Below, piece after piece: positions 1-9,813 of a DNA stretch of 64,000 nucleotides. Positions within the stretch are counted from its first letter, which is position 1. Each line of letters starts with the position of its first letter. The notes below the pieces were generated by a model. It was not told the DNA's origin, ran no database searches, and saw only the letters and a program-made list of their open reading frames with translations. The position numbers were made by a program, and so were the translations under genes. Source of the stretch: Adiantum capillus-veneris. Lineage: Eukaryota; Streptophyta; Polypodiopsida; Polypodiales; Pteridaceae. The stretch spans positions 127,447,182 through 127,511,181 of the forward strand of contig CM043967.1 in NCBI GenBank assembly GCA_014529385.2, given 5' to 3'.

Positions 1-84
1 GAACCAACTCTATAAGCGAGGAAAGGAAAATACTCTTACAATCTGTGCAAGTGAAAGTGAATATCTGCTAATTCTAGAACACAC
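1..84 (+). mobile_element. Element A, left fragment: integrase N-terminal region of a Tat-like Ty3 element
   Basis: These bases align with Element B around 22217-22300 (B reads NQLYRRRKDKHLQLCATESE here) and encode the stretch just before the integrase HHCC zinc finger. The match stops at 84, where the Element 1 LTR begins, and the same reading resumes at 9814. This is therefore the left half of an integrase gene split by insertion. The rest of A lies before the window. The assignment rests on alignment by eye to B. Confidence 0.75.
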
Positions 85-908
85 TGTCGTACTATGACAC
101 GTACATAGTGGGAACGCATGCTACAAGATCTATCTTGTAACTTTTTAGATACATAATTATCTTTCCTATAATGTACATATGCATATTTAAGTATAATAAT
201 AAGCCTTCTATATCATCCTATTATTTTTCTCAAGGGTAACCTATCCTTACTTTACCATCAGAAAATACTATGGGAAAAGCTCAATAGCTCCGCCTCTTTA
301 ACTTGGGGCAAAAAGCATTGATTCTTTATTTCTACTATCTCATTATAATCTCACACCCTAGCTAGATCCTATATCTAGGGTAAACTCCAATATATATATA
401 TATTCTATGTATTTTTTATACTTTTCTTATATTTCTTTTTAAATAGCTACTAGGAGGGAATCAAATCCTAGTGGGACACTAGGTGGCATGATTTCAAAGA
501 TACACTTATTTTAATGCATTATTGCAAGCATGATTACAAAACTTTGTCAAGGAGCAATGTCATGCTTTCATATGGCATGAGGTGTCCTTTGGAATTAAAT
601 GAAAGTCTAGGCTAAGGGGACCACGGGAAGACTTTTGCTGCCAGAAATGGACCCTATTTTCATGAATTTTTACACAAGGTTCGAATCCGAATTGGAAAAT
701 GATTTTAAAATAAAAATCGTAGCTAATGAGCTGAAGTTTCTGCCCATATTTTTATTTTTGTATTTGGAGCCACGGTTGAGGAGATATGATCAAAATATTG
801 GACCCCAGTCTGCCCACATCATGCAGGGACAACTCATTTCCAACTTTTCCAATTCCTATTCACACTGGCTCCTCTCTTCTTGTGTAAACCCTTGGGGGTT
901 CCCTTCAC

Positions 909-920
909 CTATAAAAGGGG
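909..920 (+). promoter_or_regulatory. TATA box of Element 1 LTR promoter
   Basis: CTATAAAAGGGG is a strong plant-type TATA box placed mid-LTR and kept in all three LTR copies (8620-8630, and on the minus strand 63344-63357). Expected transcription start is about 25-35 nt downstream. Confidence 0.7.
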
Positions 921-1473
921 ACCTCTTCTTCCTTGAAAAGGAACTCAAGCATTCAAGCCATTGATGAGAGGAATTCTTGAGGGAGTGAGTAGTAATGCCT
1001 AATTGTACTTAGCCATTAACATAAGCCCAAGCCTACACTTTCTCCTAGAGGGAGACTAGCCATTCTTGCAACAAGCTAACCTTGGAAGATCAACTCTAAT
1101 CAAAGAAGGTCTTGCACTTGGTGTATCAATCAAAGTGGAATTATCCACTCTTCTTCTCTCTCCATCAATAATGGTGCCGAAGGGTTTGTCAAGTAAGATG
1201 TGTTCTACATTAATGTTTTCTTGATTTCTTGTTGTTTTCTTTTTCATCTCTAATCCAACATATATATATGTATCTAATCTCATCTCCTTAAGAAAACCTA
1301 TCTCTCTTATTCTTAGCAATTCATCCTCTCTGCAAATTCTAGGTTTTCTTTTCTACAGGTACATCTCTCCCCGCAGTATCCTTATTGCCTACGGGCAAGA
1401 ATAGGGCTTGGGAGGGAAACTTCTCATCTCTTCACTTCTCTCATATCTACATTTCTCACATACTATCTCCTAA

Positions 1474-1692
1474 ATGAATAACCCACATGATGATCATTTC
1501 TATCGCTTTCACTCTGTACGATCTATTAGAATTAACGTATGGATTAGCCGTAAATTACACTTTCAACAACGTATAGTGTTTCTCTTTGGCCCAGAAAGGC
1601 TTAATGAAATACTTCTATCACCGGACCCCATCATACTACCTCTCATAGACTATAAAATCTCTTTTGATGTAAGCGTAGTTATCTTGCTATGA
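1474..1692 (+). CDS. LTR-internal small ORF, first of a homologous pair (72 aa)
   Basis: Unrecognised 72 aa protein starting at ATG 1474 (MNNPHDDHF...), lying in R-U5 upstream of gag. Its C-terminal two thirds follow the pattern ISxKLxFQxxI..LFGxxRLN, then PxILPxIxY and SxDV, which is shared with the next ORF. About half of the last 50 residues are identical between the two, and many identical residues use different synonymous codons (for example Ser TCT versus AGC near the end). Its TGA overlaps the ATG of the next ORF as ATGA, which would allow reinitiation. The ORF is open in all three LTR copies (also 9185-9403 and minus 62507-62725). No signal peptide or known domain is evident; function unknown. 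Confidence 0.6.
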   Translation: MNNPHDDHFYRFHSVRSIRINVWISRKLHFQQRIVFLFGPERLNEILLSPDPIILPLIDYKISFDVSVVILL

Positions 1693-1901
1693 ACCAAGAG
1701 GATTTGTACACACAATTAATCCCAATCACTAGACAAAATATATATATTATGATAAGCACAAAACTACAATTCCAAAGAACAATTCGTAGCCTATTTGGCC
1801 AACCAAGATTGAATGCCATTAACTCATCTGTTAACCCTTTCATATTACCCATGATACGATATGACCATAGCCTTGATGTTTTCATTTTTGTATTGTTTTG
1901 A
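1689..1901 (+). CDS. LTR-internal small ORF, second of a homologous pair (70 aa)
   Basis: Unrecognised 70 aa protein starting at ATG 1689 (MNQEDLYTQL...), overlapping the previous ORF by 4 nt. It aligns end to end with that ORF with a 2-residue length difference near the N-terminus. Shared features are the MN start, IS-KL-FQ, LFGxxRLN, ILPxI, SxDV and a hydrophobic C-terminal end. It is intact in the 3' LTR copy (9400-9612). In the minus-strand copy it is split by a solo LTR after codon 21. Tandem gene duplication with retained protein pattern is the simplest reading. Chance open frames cannot be fully excluded without relatives. Confidence 0.6.
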   Translation: MNQEDLYTQLIPITRQNIYIMISTKLQFQRTIRSLFGQPRLNAINSSVNPFILPMIRYDHSLDVFIFVLF

Positions 1902-2108
1902 CATTCTCTTTTGTGTTCATTCTTTGTGTGTGTGAGTGCAAGAGAGAAAGAGTGAATCTTCTTTGATTGCACTTCTTTCCAAACCCTAGTCTTCATGGCA
2001 TCTATGGTTTAACTCCTTCATATAGTTTTTGTTGAGTTCTCTCACAGACTCTCATAGCCATAAGCCCGGTGCTTTCCTGGCAAGACCGCACATTTCTCGA
2101 CATATTTT

Positions 2109-2123
2109 TGGTGAACCCGACGC
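2109..2123 (+). other. Primer binding site-like sequence of Element 1
   Basis: TGGTGAACCCGACGC starts 6 nt after the LTR end with the TGG expected opposite a tRNA CCA end. It is not the initiator-Met type (TGGTATCAGAGC). I cannot name the primer tRNA with confidence. Confidence 0.6.
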
Positions 2124-2155
2124 AAAACTGCCAGGGTGAGATTTTGTGGATAACC

Positions 2156-3925
2156 ATGGGTGATCATGTTGAGCAACAGGGTATGCATTTTGACCCAGCA
2201 ACAATGCAAATGTTTCAAGCATTTGCAATGTTCATGCAACAACAACATGCCATTGAAAGAAGGGAGATTTCAGCAACGAAGGCCATAAAAGCAGTCGTCA
2301 ATAGAATGGATCATTTCAATGGCAAAGATGTAACCAAGTACTTACGCGAGTATGTGAAGGAGATGGAGCTGCATCGCGTGTCAGAAGGTGAGATGATTCA
2401 AAGCTTTGAGCTAGTTGTTGCTCCAGAAATTAGAGAGCATGTTAGGGCAATTAAAGATGGGCATGGGAGAAATTGGGAAGAATTCAACGTAGCTTTAAAG
2501 GAGGAATATTTCATGGAGGACTCTGAGAGAGTGACCAAAAGGACATTCTTAGAATGGTTAGTCAAGCCAAAGCAAGGACTATCAATAACAAAGCTACTTA
2601 GGGAATTTGAGCGGCACTATGCACAACTCACCAGGACAGAAAGGGCCACACTAGATGCAGAGAAGACAAATCTTTTCTTACAAGCTGCAGGTAAAGAGTT
2701 TCAAGAAAATTTGAAGCTTCTTCTTGAAGATAAAGATACTAAGCAAGGACTAAAGACCGACTGGAATGAGGTTAAAGGTGATGTCTCACTGCTTGCCAAA
2801 TGACAAAGAAGAAGGGACAAGATGGTAGTAAACACTCCAAGTCCTTCCACCTCAACTTCTGACAAAATGGTAAAGCCTACTTTTATCGCTCCTAAGTTTG
2901 ATGAGTCCATGCTAGATGAGCTTGTGAAGGGAATGCGTGACTTGAAGGTGAAGTTTGCAAAGCTTGAAGAAAAAGGCCAACCATCAGGGCCACTTCCTAG
3001 GCAAAGACAACAGCCCAAAGAAGGGTTTGTTAATAGATGTATTTGGTGTGATAGTACATACCATGTAAGAAGGGATTGTGATGATTTTAGTGATGCTTTG
3101 TCAAAAGATGTTGTCTTTTTTAAGGATGGTAAAATTCACTTAAGAGAGACAGGTCTACCTTTGAGAACTAACTTTGGGAAGGGGGGAATGCAAACCTTAG
3201 TTGAAGATATGGCAACTAACCATGCTAGCTCTTCAGTTGAGGTAGCTACTTATGGAGTAAAAATTGAGCATTTTTGTGATGAAGAGGTGATTGACCATCA
3301 TGGTCAAATTTGGCCAAATGTCATGCAATTAGCTAAAAAGGGAAAGCTTACAAAAGAGATTCTACATGAAGCAGGTGATTTCATACGTCTAGAAACAGGA
3401 TGGAATGATCCAGTGGACTCATTGTCAATGCATGCCTACATTACAAAATGCCAACAAAATGAGGCAATTGTAGAAGAGAAGAGCAGACGTGAGAATGTTG
3501 ATGAAGGACCATCAAAAAGAGCTTCTAGAAGTGGGGGAAGAAGCGACTCAATGCCTTCTCAAACACCCTCAACACAAGGAGTATCTCCACCTGAAGTACT
3601 CATGGAGGAGTCTACAACAGGAAAGAAGAAAGAGCCAACGAAAGGTAAGACAAAAGGCCCAACTTATAAACTACAATCTGATATTGAGGTTGCTACAGTT
3701 TTAAAGAAAGTCTTGGAGGAAAGAATCTTGAATAGCAAGATTGAGTTTACTCTGGGAGAAGTTCTTGGCATTGTAAAGCGTGAATTCCATGAGGAGATCA
3801 TTGACATCATCAAGAGGAAGAGGCAAACCCTTGCTGAAGTTTCTCGTCCACAGGTTGAAGGGGAAACCTCAAATACACAAGGGATGCAACTGCAAAATAA
3901 GGAGAATGATGGAGCTGTGTTATGA
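2156..3925 (+). pseudogene. gag: Element 1 gag (capsid plus zinc knuckle), broken
   Basis: First ATG after the PBS is 2156 (MGDHVEQQGM...). The N-terminal ~210 residues are a charged helical gag-like region; a CCHC zinc knuckle (C-x2-C-x4-H-x4-C) lies at 3038-3079, followed by a lysine- and serine-rich tail with a GKKKEPTKGKTKG-type stretch. An in-frame TGA at 2801-2803 splits the gene and the same frame reopens at once; a second TGA at 3923-3925 precedes the protease. Both fit loss of a CGA Arg or similar codon by C-to-T change rather than a programmed signal, but readthrough cannot be ruled out. The role would be virus-like particle assembly and RNA packaging. Confidence 0.82.
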
Positions 3926-4564
3926 TGCTACCAATCTAGTGGGAGAGTGAAGCAAGTGCATTCCTCAAATGATGATGAAGAAGGTGAAGATATTCCTAGG
4001 AGTTACTATTCACGAAGTCATTGGGCAAGGGCTACTACAGAAACTTTGGTCAAGGTAGGTGATCTTGAAGAGCCATTTGTTGCCTTGATTGACCATGGTT
4101 CAGAAATAAACATAATGTCAAAGAGTCTCTACAACAAGTGCAAATGGCCGATGGACACAGATCATGGCTGGATGGTAAAAGTGGCAAACAATTCATCCGG
4201 TGAATTGTATGCAGCATGTTCAGGTGTGAAGGTAACAATAGGTGATGTAAAGATTGACCAAAACTTCTTTGTACAGGATACATCTTCATATCATCTCATC
4301 CTTGGACAGCCCTACATTGTGGGAGTTTGAATGGAAACAAAGGTAATGGATGATGGTTCAGCATATGCTAGGATACGTAGCAAAGATGGTAAACGAGCTG
4401 TCCAATTTCTCACAGTTTGTGTGAATGATGAAATAAATCGTGACAACCTCAGAGAACATCCTCTACCAAAGGTGAGAAAAGAGTTTCATGATCATAGAGA
4501 AATGATGGGTTTTGGCCAAGTAAGTTTGCTCTATGGAAATGTATCAAGTAATAGAAGCCTTTAA
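3926..4564 (+). pseudogene. pro: Element 1 protease (retropepsin), broken
   Basis: Same frame as gag. The active-site region reads FVALIDHGSEINIM (catalytic Asp at 4091-4093), with His in place of the usual Ser/Thr of D-S/T-G. About 70 residues later comes LILGQPYIVG, the hydrophobic-Gly motif closing a retropepsin fold. A TGA at 4328-4330 follows, then the frame continues until 4564, where a frameshift (about 4520-4560) moves the downstream RT into another frame. It would have processed the polyprotein. The DHG triad suggests it may no longer be active. Confidence 0.75.
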
Positions 4565-5777
4565 AGAAAGCCAAACAGTTGGCCCAGAAGTCCATGTTGA
4601 AACTAAATACAAGAGTGTAGCAAAGAAGGTGAAACCAGTAGCTTCACCCTTACCACCCAACAACAGGGAAAAGATTGAGCAGGCTTCTTTACAACCAAGT
4701 TTGAGGAATCCTAAAAAGATTGGGCATACCTTCACAAAGGAGTCTTTCCAAGACTTGCAGATTGGTCGCGAGGAGTTTCTAACACAGGAGGAGACAAAAT
4801 GCTTCAAAGAAATGCTTTCAAAGCATGGTAAGGCTTTTGCATTTGATCCACATGAGATAGGATGTGTTGATCCTTCTATTGTAGCTCCTATGGTAATTTT
4901 CACAATACCTCATGTGCCTTGGAATCTGCGGCCTATTCCGGTTCCAAAGGCTCATTCGCCAAAGTTAGTAGAGCTACTGAATGAGAAAATCAAAATGGGA
5001 ATCTTGGAGCCTTCTTGTGCTCCATACTCAAACAGGTGGTTCACAGTTCCGAAGAAGAATGGTTCTCTACGCTTCATCCAAGATATGCAACCAATGAACA
5101 AGGTGACAATTAGAAATGTAGGTACAGGTCCAATTGTGGATGAGTTTGCAGAGGCATTTGCTGGGAGGGCAATCTACTCAATGGGGGATCTCTACTCAGG
5201 GTATGATCAATTTCAGCTTGCAATCGAAAGCAGAGACTTGACAACCATGAGGACACCTTTGGGTTTGGTAAGGATGTGTACCTTGTCACAGGGAGCAACC
5301 AACTCGATTGCACATATGATGAATGGGATGAATAAGGTCTTACGTGACTTTATTCCTCAAATCACAATGCCTTTCATTGATGATTTGCCTATCAAAGGAT
5401 GTGAAGAAAGTGACAAAGATGAAGCTTTGGATCTCAAGGGATGTCACAGGTTTGTGGTAAATCACATAAATGATTGTGATAAAATTTTGTCTAGGTTGGA
5501 AGAAGTGAATCTTACATTGTCAGGGAAAAAGTCTATGTTTGGTTTCAATGAAGTGCTTATTGTGGGGCACATGTGCGGGCCATATGGTAGGAAACCTTGT
5601 CCAACAAAGGTAGATGCCATCCAAAGGTAGTGCACTAGCATCACTGAGGTTAGAAGGTTTCTGGGAGCATGTGTCTTCTATGTTATTTGGATTCCACATT
5701 ATGCACATGTAGCTTATCCTCTTTATCAGCTGCTTAGAAAGAATCAAAAGTTTAAATGGACAGAAGCACATGTAAAA
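4533..5777 (+). pseudogene. Element 1 reverse transcriptase, broken, with FIDD catalytic box
   Basis: Family motifs in order: FTVPKKNGSLRFIQDM, the first catalytic Asp in YSMGDLYSGYDQ, LGLVRMCTLSQGATNS, and the catalytic box PFIDDLPIKG at about 5370-5400 (FIDD in place of Y/F-x-DD with V/L/M). The thumb region has LIVGHMCGPYGRKPCP. A TAG at 5628-5630, probably from TGG, interrupts the frame before RRFLGACVFYVIWIPHYA. Most plant Ty3 elements have LDDILVYS-like boxes; the DDLPIKG form is one I associate with basidiomycete Ty3 elements and some non-flowering plants (memory, unchecked). The 5' boundary is uncertain because of the frameshift. Confidence 0.85.
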
Positions 5778-7739
5778 TCCATGAAAAAGCTAAAGCAGTT
5801 GCTCCAGTCAGCAACAACTTTGAGAAAGGTAGACTATGAGTGTCAAAGGCCAGTAATTGTGACAGTAGACACCAGTCCTACATGGATTGGATGGGCAATA
5901 GGGCAAGATGACAAAGAAGGACACATGTATGTGGTAAGATTTGGAGAAAAGGTGCTAAGTGCTCGCCAAAGAAACTATCCACAGATAAAGAGAGAGTTAT
6001 GGGGTATGGTTACAGCATTGAAAAGTGGGAAAGAGTACCTAATTGGTGCATGTGTGGTTGTAGAAACAGATTGTCTACCACTTCTTGGGATGATTACAAA
6101 CTGCTCAACTCCAGACATTGCTATGTTGCGGTGGATTGCCTACATTAAGTCCTTAAATCCTGAGTTTAAGCACATTGCAGGTAAAGACAATACAGTGGCA
6201 GATATGCTATCAAGGGCAAGGTATGAAGATGAGTCACAAATGATTGATGAGGGAGATGATGTAGGTACAAAGTTCTATTCTATCTCTCATATCAAAGGTA
6301 ACAATGTCTGCATGACTAATCTACTTGAATCATTCTTGAAAGAGCTTTATGAAGGTGATTGGCTTCTTATTGGAAGCTACTTGAGTACTCTAACAAAACA
6401 GGATGATTGGTCTGAACAAGAATTCAAGAGGATACGCAGGAAAGCAGATGGGTACTTTTTGAGGGATGGTTACTTGTGGAAGCACCCTAAACAAAAGGGT
6501 GCTACACCACAAAGGGTTATATGTAAAAAAGAGACTCAAGTAAAGCTCATGCAAGAGTTTCATGAGAGTCTATGGGCTGGACACAGGGGTGTATGGGCAA
6601 CCTTCTCCAAGTTGAAAGAAAAATACTGGTGGAAGGGTATGTATAAAGATGTATCTCGGTTTGTGGAGACATGTGTAACTTGTCAAGTGTATTCAAATGT
6701 TCGACATCGTGATGGATTGCACCCTACATATCCACTAGCCATGCACTATAAATGGGTTGTGGATCTAGTCACAATTCCTCTAGGACTCTGGCAGATAAGA
6801 TACTTGGTTCTTGCACGAGGGGACCTAAATAACCAGGTTAGAGGAAGAGCATTAAGAGCTAAAACCACAGAAGTTGTGTGCAAATTCCTTCTTGATGAGG
6901 TGATTTGCCGTTATGGTTGTGTGGGAAAAATCACTGCAGATAGAGGTGAACTGGATGCCGAAGAAGCAAGGGAGTTATTTTCTAGATTAGGAATCAAGAT
7001 TTCTCTTACTACAGCTTACAAACCTGAAGGCAATGGAAAGAGTGAAAGAGGGCATCCTCCTATCATCAAAGCTTTGGCCAAGGCTTGCGAAGGAAGAGTT
7101 GGTGAGTGGCCAAAACTGTTACCATATGCTTTATGGGCTGATCGTACAACACATAGCTCAATAACTGGCTACATGCCTGCGGAGCTAATGTATGGTCAAA
7201 ATCCAGTGATTCCGATTGAAGATACAATTCCCACATGGAATGTACTACCTTGGCAAGAGGGGCTTAGCAGGGAAGATCTCCTTGCACTGCGTATAAGGCA
7301 GCTAGAGAGAAGACCTGGAGACATTGAAGCTGCAAAAGAACGACTCAAAAATGCAAGGTTGAAAAACAAGGAATACTTTGATAAGAGACATCGACTCAGG
7401 AGCAAAGCAATTGACAAAGGTGACTGGGTTTTGGTGTATGATAGTAGCCTTGATAACCAGCACACAGTCATGCGTAAGTTTTCAAAAAGATGGTTTGGAC
7501 CGTATGTTGTAGAGCATGTGCATAAAAATGTTACTTACAGCTTGTCTGAACTAGATGGTACAAAAGTAAAGATTCCCATTGCAGGAAAAAGGATCAAAAT
7601 GTTTAAGAGAAGAGGAGACAATGATCCAGAAGATGTTGATGAGGAAGAAGAGAAAACCACAGATAAAGATCAAAGTGAAGATGAAGATTTGGAATCATCC
7701 AGTGAAGAAGAAAGCAAGGAAGATGTACAAGAGGTCTGA
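5778..7739 (+). CDS. Element 1 RNase H and integrase segment with GPY-like tail
   Basis: Open for about 650 codons. RNase H: VTVDTSPTWIGWAIG (first Asp), RELWGM (Glu), VETDCLPLL (Asp) and the closing HIAGKDNTVADMLSR. Integrase: HHCC zinc finger HESLWAGHRG ... CVTCQVY, catalytic core with VVDLVT (Asp), ITADRGELDAEEARELF (Asp) and GNGKSERGH (Glu), then WFGPYVVEHV, a GPY-like C-terminal module. It ends in an acidic Glu/Asp-rich tail (about 40 residues) with no visible chromodomain. It has no own start and was part of the polyprotein. The PPT follows about 45 nt after the stop. Confidence 0.85.
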   Translation, partial: SMKKLKQLLQSATTLRKVDYECQRPVIVTVDTSPTWIGWAIGQDDKEGHMYVVRFGEKVLSARQRNYPQIKRELWGMVTALKSGKEYLIGACVVVETDCLPLLGMITNCSTPDIAMLRWIAYIKSLNPEFKHIAGKDNTVADMLSRARYEDESQMIDEGDDVGTKFYSISHIKGNNVCMTNLLESFLKELYEGDWLLIGSYLSTLTKQDDWSEQEFKRIRRKADGYFLRDGYLWKHPKQKGATPQRVICKKETQVKLMQEFHESLWAGHRGVWATFSKLKEKYWWKGMYKDVSRFVETCVTCQVYSNVRHRDGLHPTYPLAMHYKWVVDLVTIPLGLWQIRYLVLARGDLNNQVRGRALRAKTTEVVCKFLLDEVICRYGCVGKITADRGELDAEEARELFSRLGIKISLTTAYKPEGNGKSERGHPPIIKALAKACEGRVGEWPKLLPYALWADRTTHSSITGYMPAELMYGQNPVIPIEDTIPTWNVLPWQEGLSREDLLALRIRQLERRPGDIEAAKERLKNARLKNKEYFDKRHRLRSKAIDKGDWVLVYDSSLDNQHTVMRKFSKRWFGPYVVEHVHKNVTYSLSELDGTKVKIPIAGKRIKMFKRRGDNDPEDVDEEEEKTTDKDQSEDEDLESSSEEESKEDVQEV

Positions 7740-7785
7740 TCTTACAAAGAAATAATGTGGCACATACCGGAGGATGTGCAGGTTT

Positions 7786-7797
7786 AGAGGGGGTGGA
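7786..7797 (+). other. Polypurine tract of Element 1
   Basis: AGAGGGGGTGGA directly abuts the 3' LTR start (TGTCG at 7798), as expected for plus-strand priming. Confidence 0.8.
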
Positions 7798-9184
7798 TGT
7801 CGTGCTGTGGCACGTACATAGTGGGAACGCATGCTACAAGATCTATCTTGTAACTTTTTAGATACATAATTATCTTTCCTATAATGTACATATGCATATT
7901 TAAGTATAATAATAAGCCTTCTATATCATCCTATTATTTTTCTCAAGGGTAACCTATCCTTACTCTACCATCAGAAAATACTATGGGAAAAGCTCAATAG
8001 CTCCGCCTCTTTAACTTGGGGCAAAAAGCATTGATTCTTTATTTCTACTATCTCATTATAATCTCACACCCTAGCTAGATCCTATATCTAAGGTAAACTC
8101 CAATATATATATATTCTATGTATTTTTTATACTTTTCTTATATTTCTTTTTAAATAGCTACTAGGAGGGAATCAAATCCTAGTGGGACACTAGGTGGCAT
8201 GATTTCAAAGATACACTTATTTTAATGCATTATTGCAAGCATGATTACAAAACTTTGTCAAGGAGCAATGTCATGCTTTCATATGGCATGAGGTGTCCTT
8301 TGGAATTAAATGAAAGTCTAGGCTAAGGGGACCACGGGAAGACTTTTGCTGCCAGAAATGGACCCTATTTTCATGAATTTTTACACAAGGTTCGAATCCG
8401 AATTGGAAAATGATTTTAAAATAAAAATCGTAGCTAATGAGCTGAAGTTTCTGCCCATATTTTTATTTTTGTATTTGGAGCCACGGTTGAGGAGATATGA
8501 TCAAAATACTGGACCCCAGTCTGCCCACATCATGCAGGGACAACTCATTTCCAACTTTTCCAATTCCTATTCACACTAGCTCCTCTCTTCTTGTGTAAAC
8601 CCTTGGGGGTTCCCTTCACCTATAAAAGGGGACCTCTTCTTCCTTGAAAAGGAACTCAAGCATTCAAACCATTGATGAGAGGAATTCTTGAGGGAGTGAG
8701 TAGTAATGCCTAATTGTACTTAGCCATTAACATAAGTCCAAGCCTACACTTTCTCCTAGAGGGAGACTAGCCATTCTTGCAACAAGCTAACCTTGGAAGA
8801 TCAACTCTAATCAAAGAAGGTCTTGCACTTGGTGTATCAATCAAAGTGGAATTATCCACTCTTCTTCTCTCTCCATCAATAATGGTGCCGAAGGGTTTGT
8901 CAAGTAAGATGTGTTCTACATTGATGTTTTCTTGATTTCTTGTTGTTTTCTTTTTCATCTCTAATCAAACATATATATATGTATCTAATCTCATCTCCTT
9001 AAGCAAACCTATCTCTCTCATTCTTAGTAATTCATCCTCTCTGCAAATTCTAGGTTCTCTTTTCTACAGGTACATCTCTCCCCGTAGTATCCTTATTGCC
9101 TACGGGCAAGAATAGGGCTTGGGAGGGAAACTTCTCATCTCTTCACTTCTCTCATATCTACATTTCTCACATACTATCTCCTAA

Positions 9185-9403
9185 ATGAATAACCCACATG
9201 ATGATCATTTCTATCGCTTTCACTCTGTACGATCTATTAGAATTAACGTATGGATTAGCCGTAAATTACACTTTCAACAACGTATAGTGTTTCTCTTTGG
9301 CCCAGAAAGGCTTAATGAAATACTTCTATCACCGGACCCCATCATACTACCTCTCATAGACTATAAAATCTCTTTTGATGTAAGCGTAGTTATCTTGCTA
9401 TGA
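9185..9403 (+). CDS. LTR-internal small ORF, first of pair, 3' LTR copy
   Basis: Identical protein to the ORF at 1474-1692, again ending in an ATGA overlap with the next ORF. Being in the 3' LTR, it lies downstream of the polyprotein and would only be expressed from the 3' LTR promoter. Confidence 0.55.
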   Translation: MNNPHDDHFYRFHSVRSIRINVWISRKLHFQQRIVFLFGPERLNEILLSPDPIILPLIDYKISFDVSVVILL

Positions 9404-9612
9404 ACCAAGAGGATTTGTACACACAATTAATCCCAATCACTAGACAAAATATATATATTATGGTAAGCACAAAACTACAATTCCAAAGAACAATTCGTAG
9501 CCTATTTGGCCAACCAAGATTGAATGCCATTAACTCATTTGTTAACCCTTTCATATTACCCATGATACGATATGACCATAGCCTTGATGTTTTCATTTTC
9601 GTATTGTTTTGA
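9400..9612 (+). CDS. LTR-internal small ORF, second of pair, 3' LTR copy
   Basis: Differs from 1689-1901 by two amino acids (I to V in the MIS segment and S to F in the SSVNP segment) and one silent change. It remains open to the same stop. Confidence 0.55.
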   Translation: MNQEDLYTQLIPITRQNIYIMVSTKLQFQRTIRSLFGQPRLNAINSFVNPFILPMIRYDHSLDVFIFVLF

Positions 9613-9813
9613 CATTCTCTTTTGTGTTCATTCTTTGTGTGTGTGAGTGCAAGAGAGAAAGAGTGAGTCTTCTTTGATTGCACTTCTTTCCAAACCCTAG
9701 TCTTCATGGCATCTATGGTTTAACTCTTTCATATAGTTTTTGTTGAGTTCTCTCACAAACTCTCACAGCCATAAGCCCGGTGCTTTCCTGGCAAGACCGC
9801 AAATTTCTCAACA

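Larger units (their letters stand above)
85..2102 (+). repeat. 5' LTR of Element 1
   Basis: Begins TGTCG at 85 and ends CGACA at 2102, 53 nt before the gag ATG. It is nearly identical to 7798-9813 apart from scattered substitutions and a 2 bp TA-repeat indel. A TATA box at 909-920 puts transcription start near 940, so R-U5 is unusually long (about 1.15 kb). That transcribed part carries the two small ORFs at 1474-1901. U3 (85 to about 940) shows no coding signal. Confidence 0.93.
85..9813 (+). mobile_element. Element 1: full-length, decayed Ty3/gypsy LTR retrotransposon
   Basis: Two LTRs of about 2.02 kb (TGTCG...CGACA / TGTCG...CAACA) flank an internal region with a PBS-like site, gag with a zinc knuckle, protease, RT, RNase H, integrase with a GPY-like tail, and a PPT. 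The LTRs differ at roughly two dozen positions by eye, so insertion is fairly recent. The coding region is one frame broken by four stops and one frameshift. It sits inside the integrase of Element A. A minus-strand LTR of the same family closes the window (59693-64000). Confidence 0.93.
7798..9813 (+). repeat. 3' LTR of Element 1
   Basis: Matches 85-2102 over its full length and ends CAACA at 9813. The TATA box is at 8621-8630. The flanks ACAC (81-84) and ATGC (9814-9817) differ by two transitions; both derive from ACGC by one CpG change each, which fits an eroded target-site duplication. Confidence 0.93.

Noticed and set aside
635-964. 109-codon open frame in the Element 1 LTR U3 (also 8346-8579 and minus 63283-63573)
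   Set aside because: It starts at a TTG, runs across the TATA box, and the 8346 copy is cut short by a stop. It is in the promoter region and shows no homology; chance frame.
1056-1319. Antisense open frame in the Element 1 LTR, kept in three copies (also 8767-8958 and 62958-63146)
   Set aside because: Composition is protein-like, but the copies are very similar overall, length varies, and there is no internal duplication or silent-change pattern to support coding, unlike 1474-1901. Left as unproven.
2801-4330. Three in-frame TGA codons at gag/protease borders as programmed readthrough
   Set aside because: None has a known leaky context and a frameshift and a TAG follow further on. Decay through C-to-T change is simpler.
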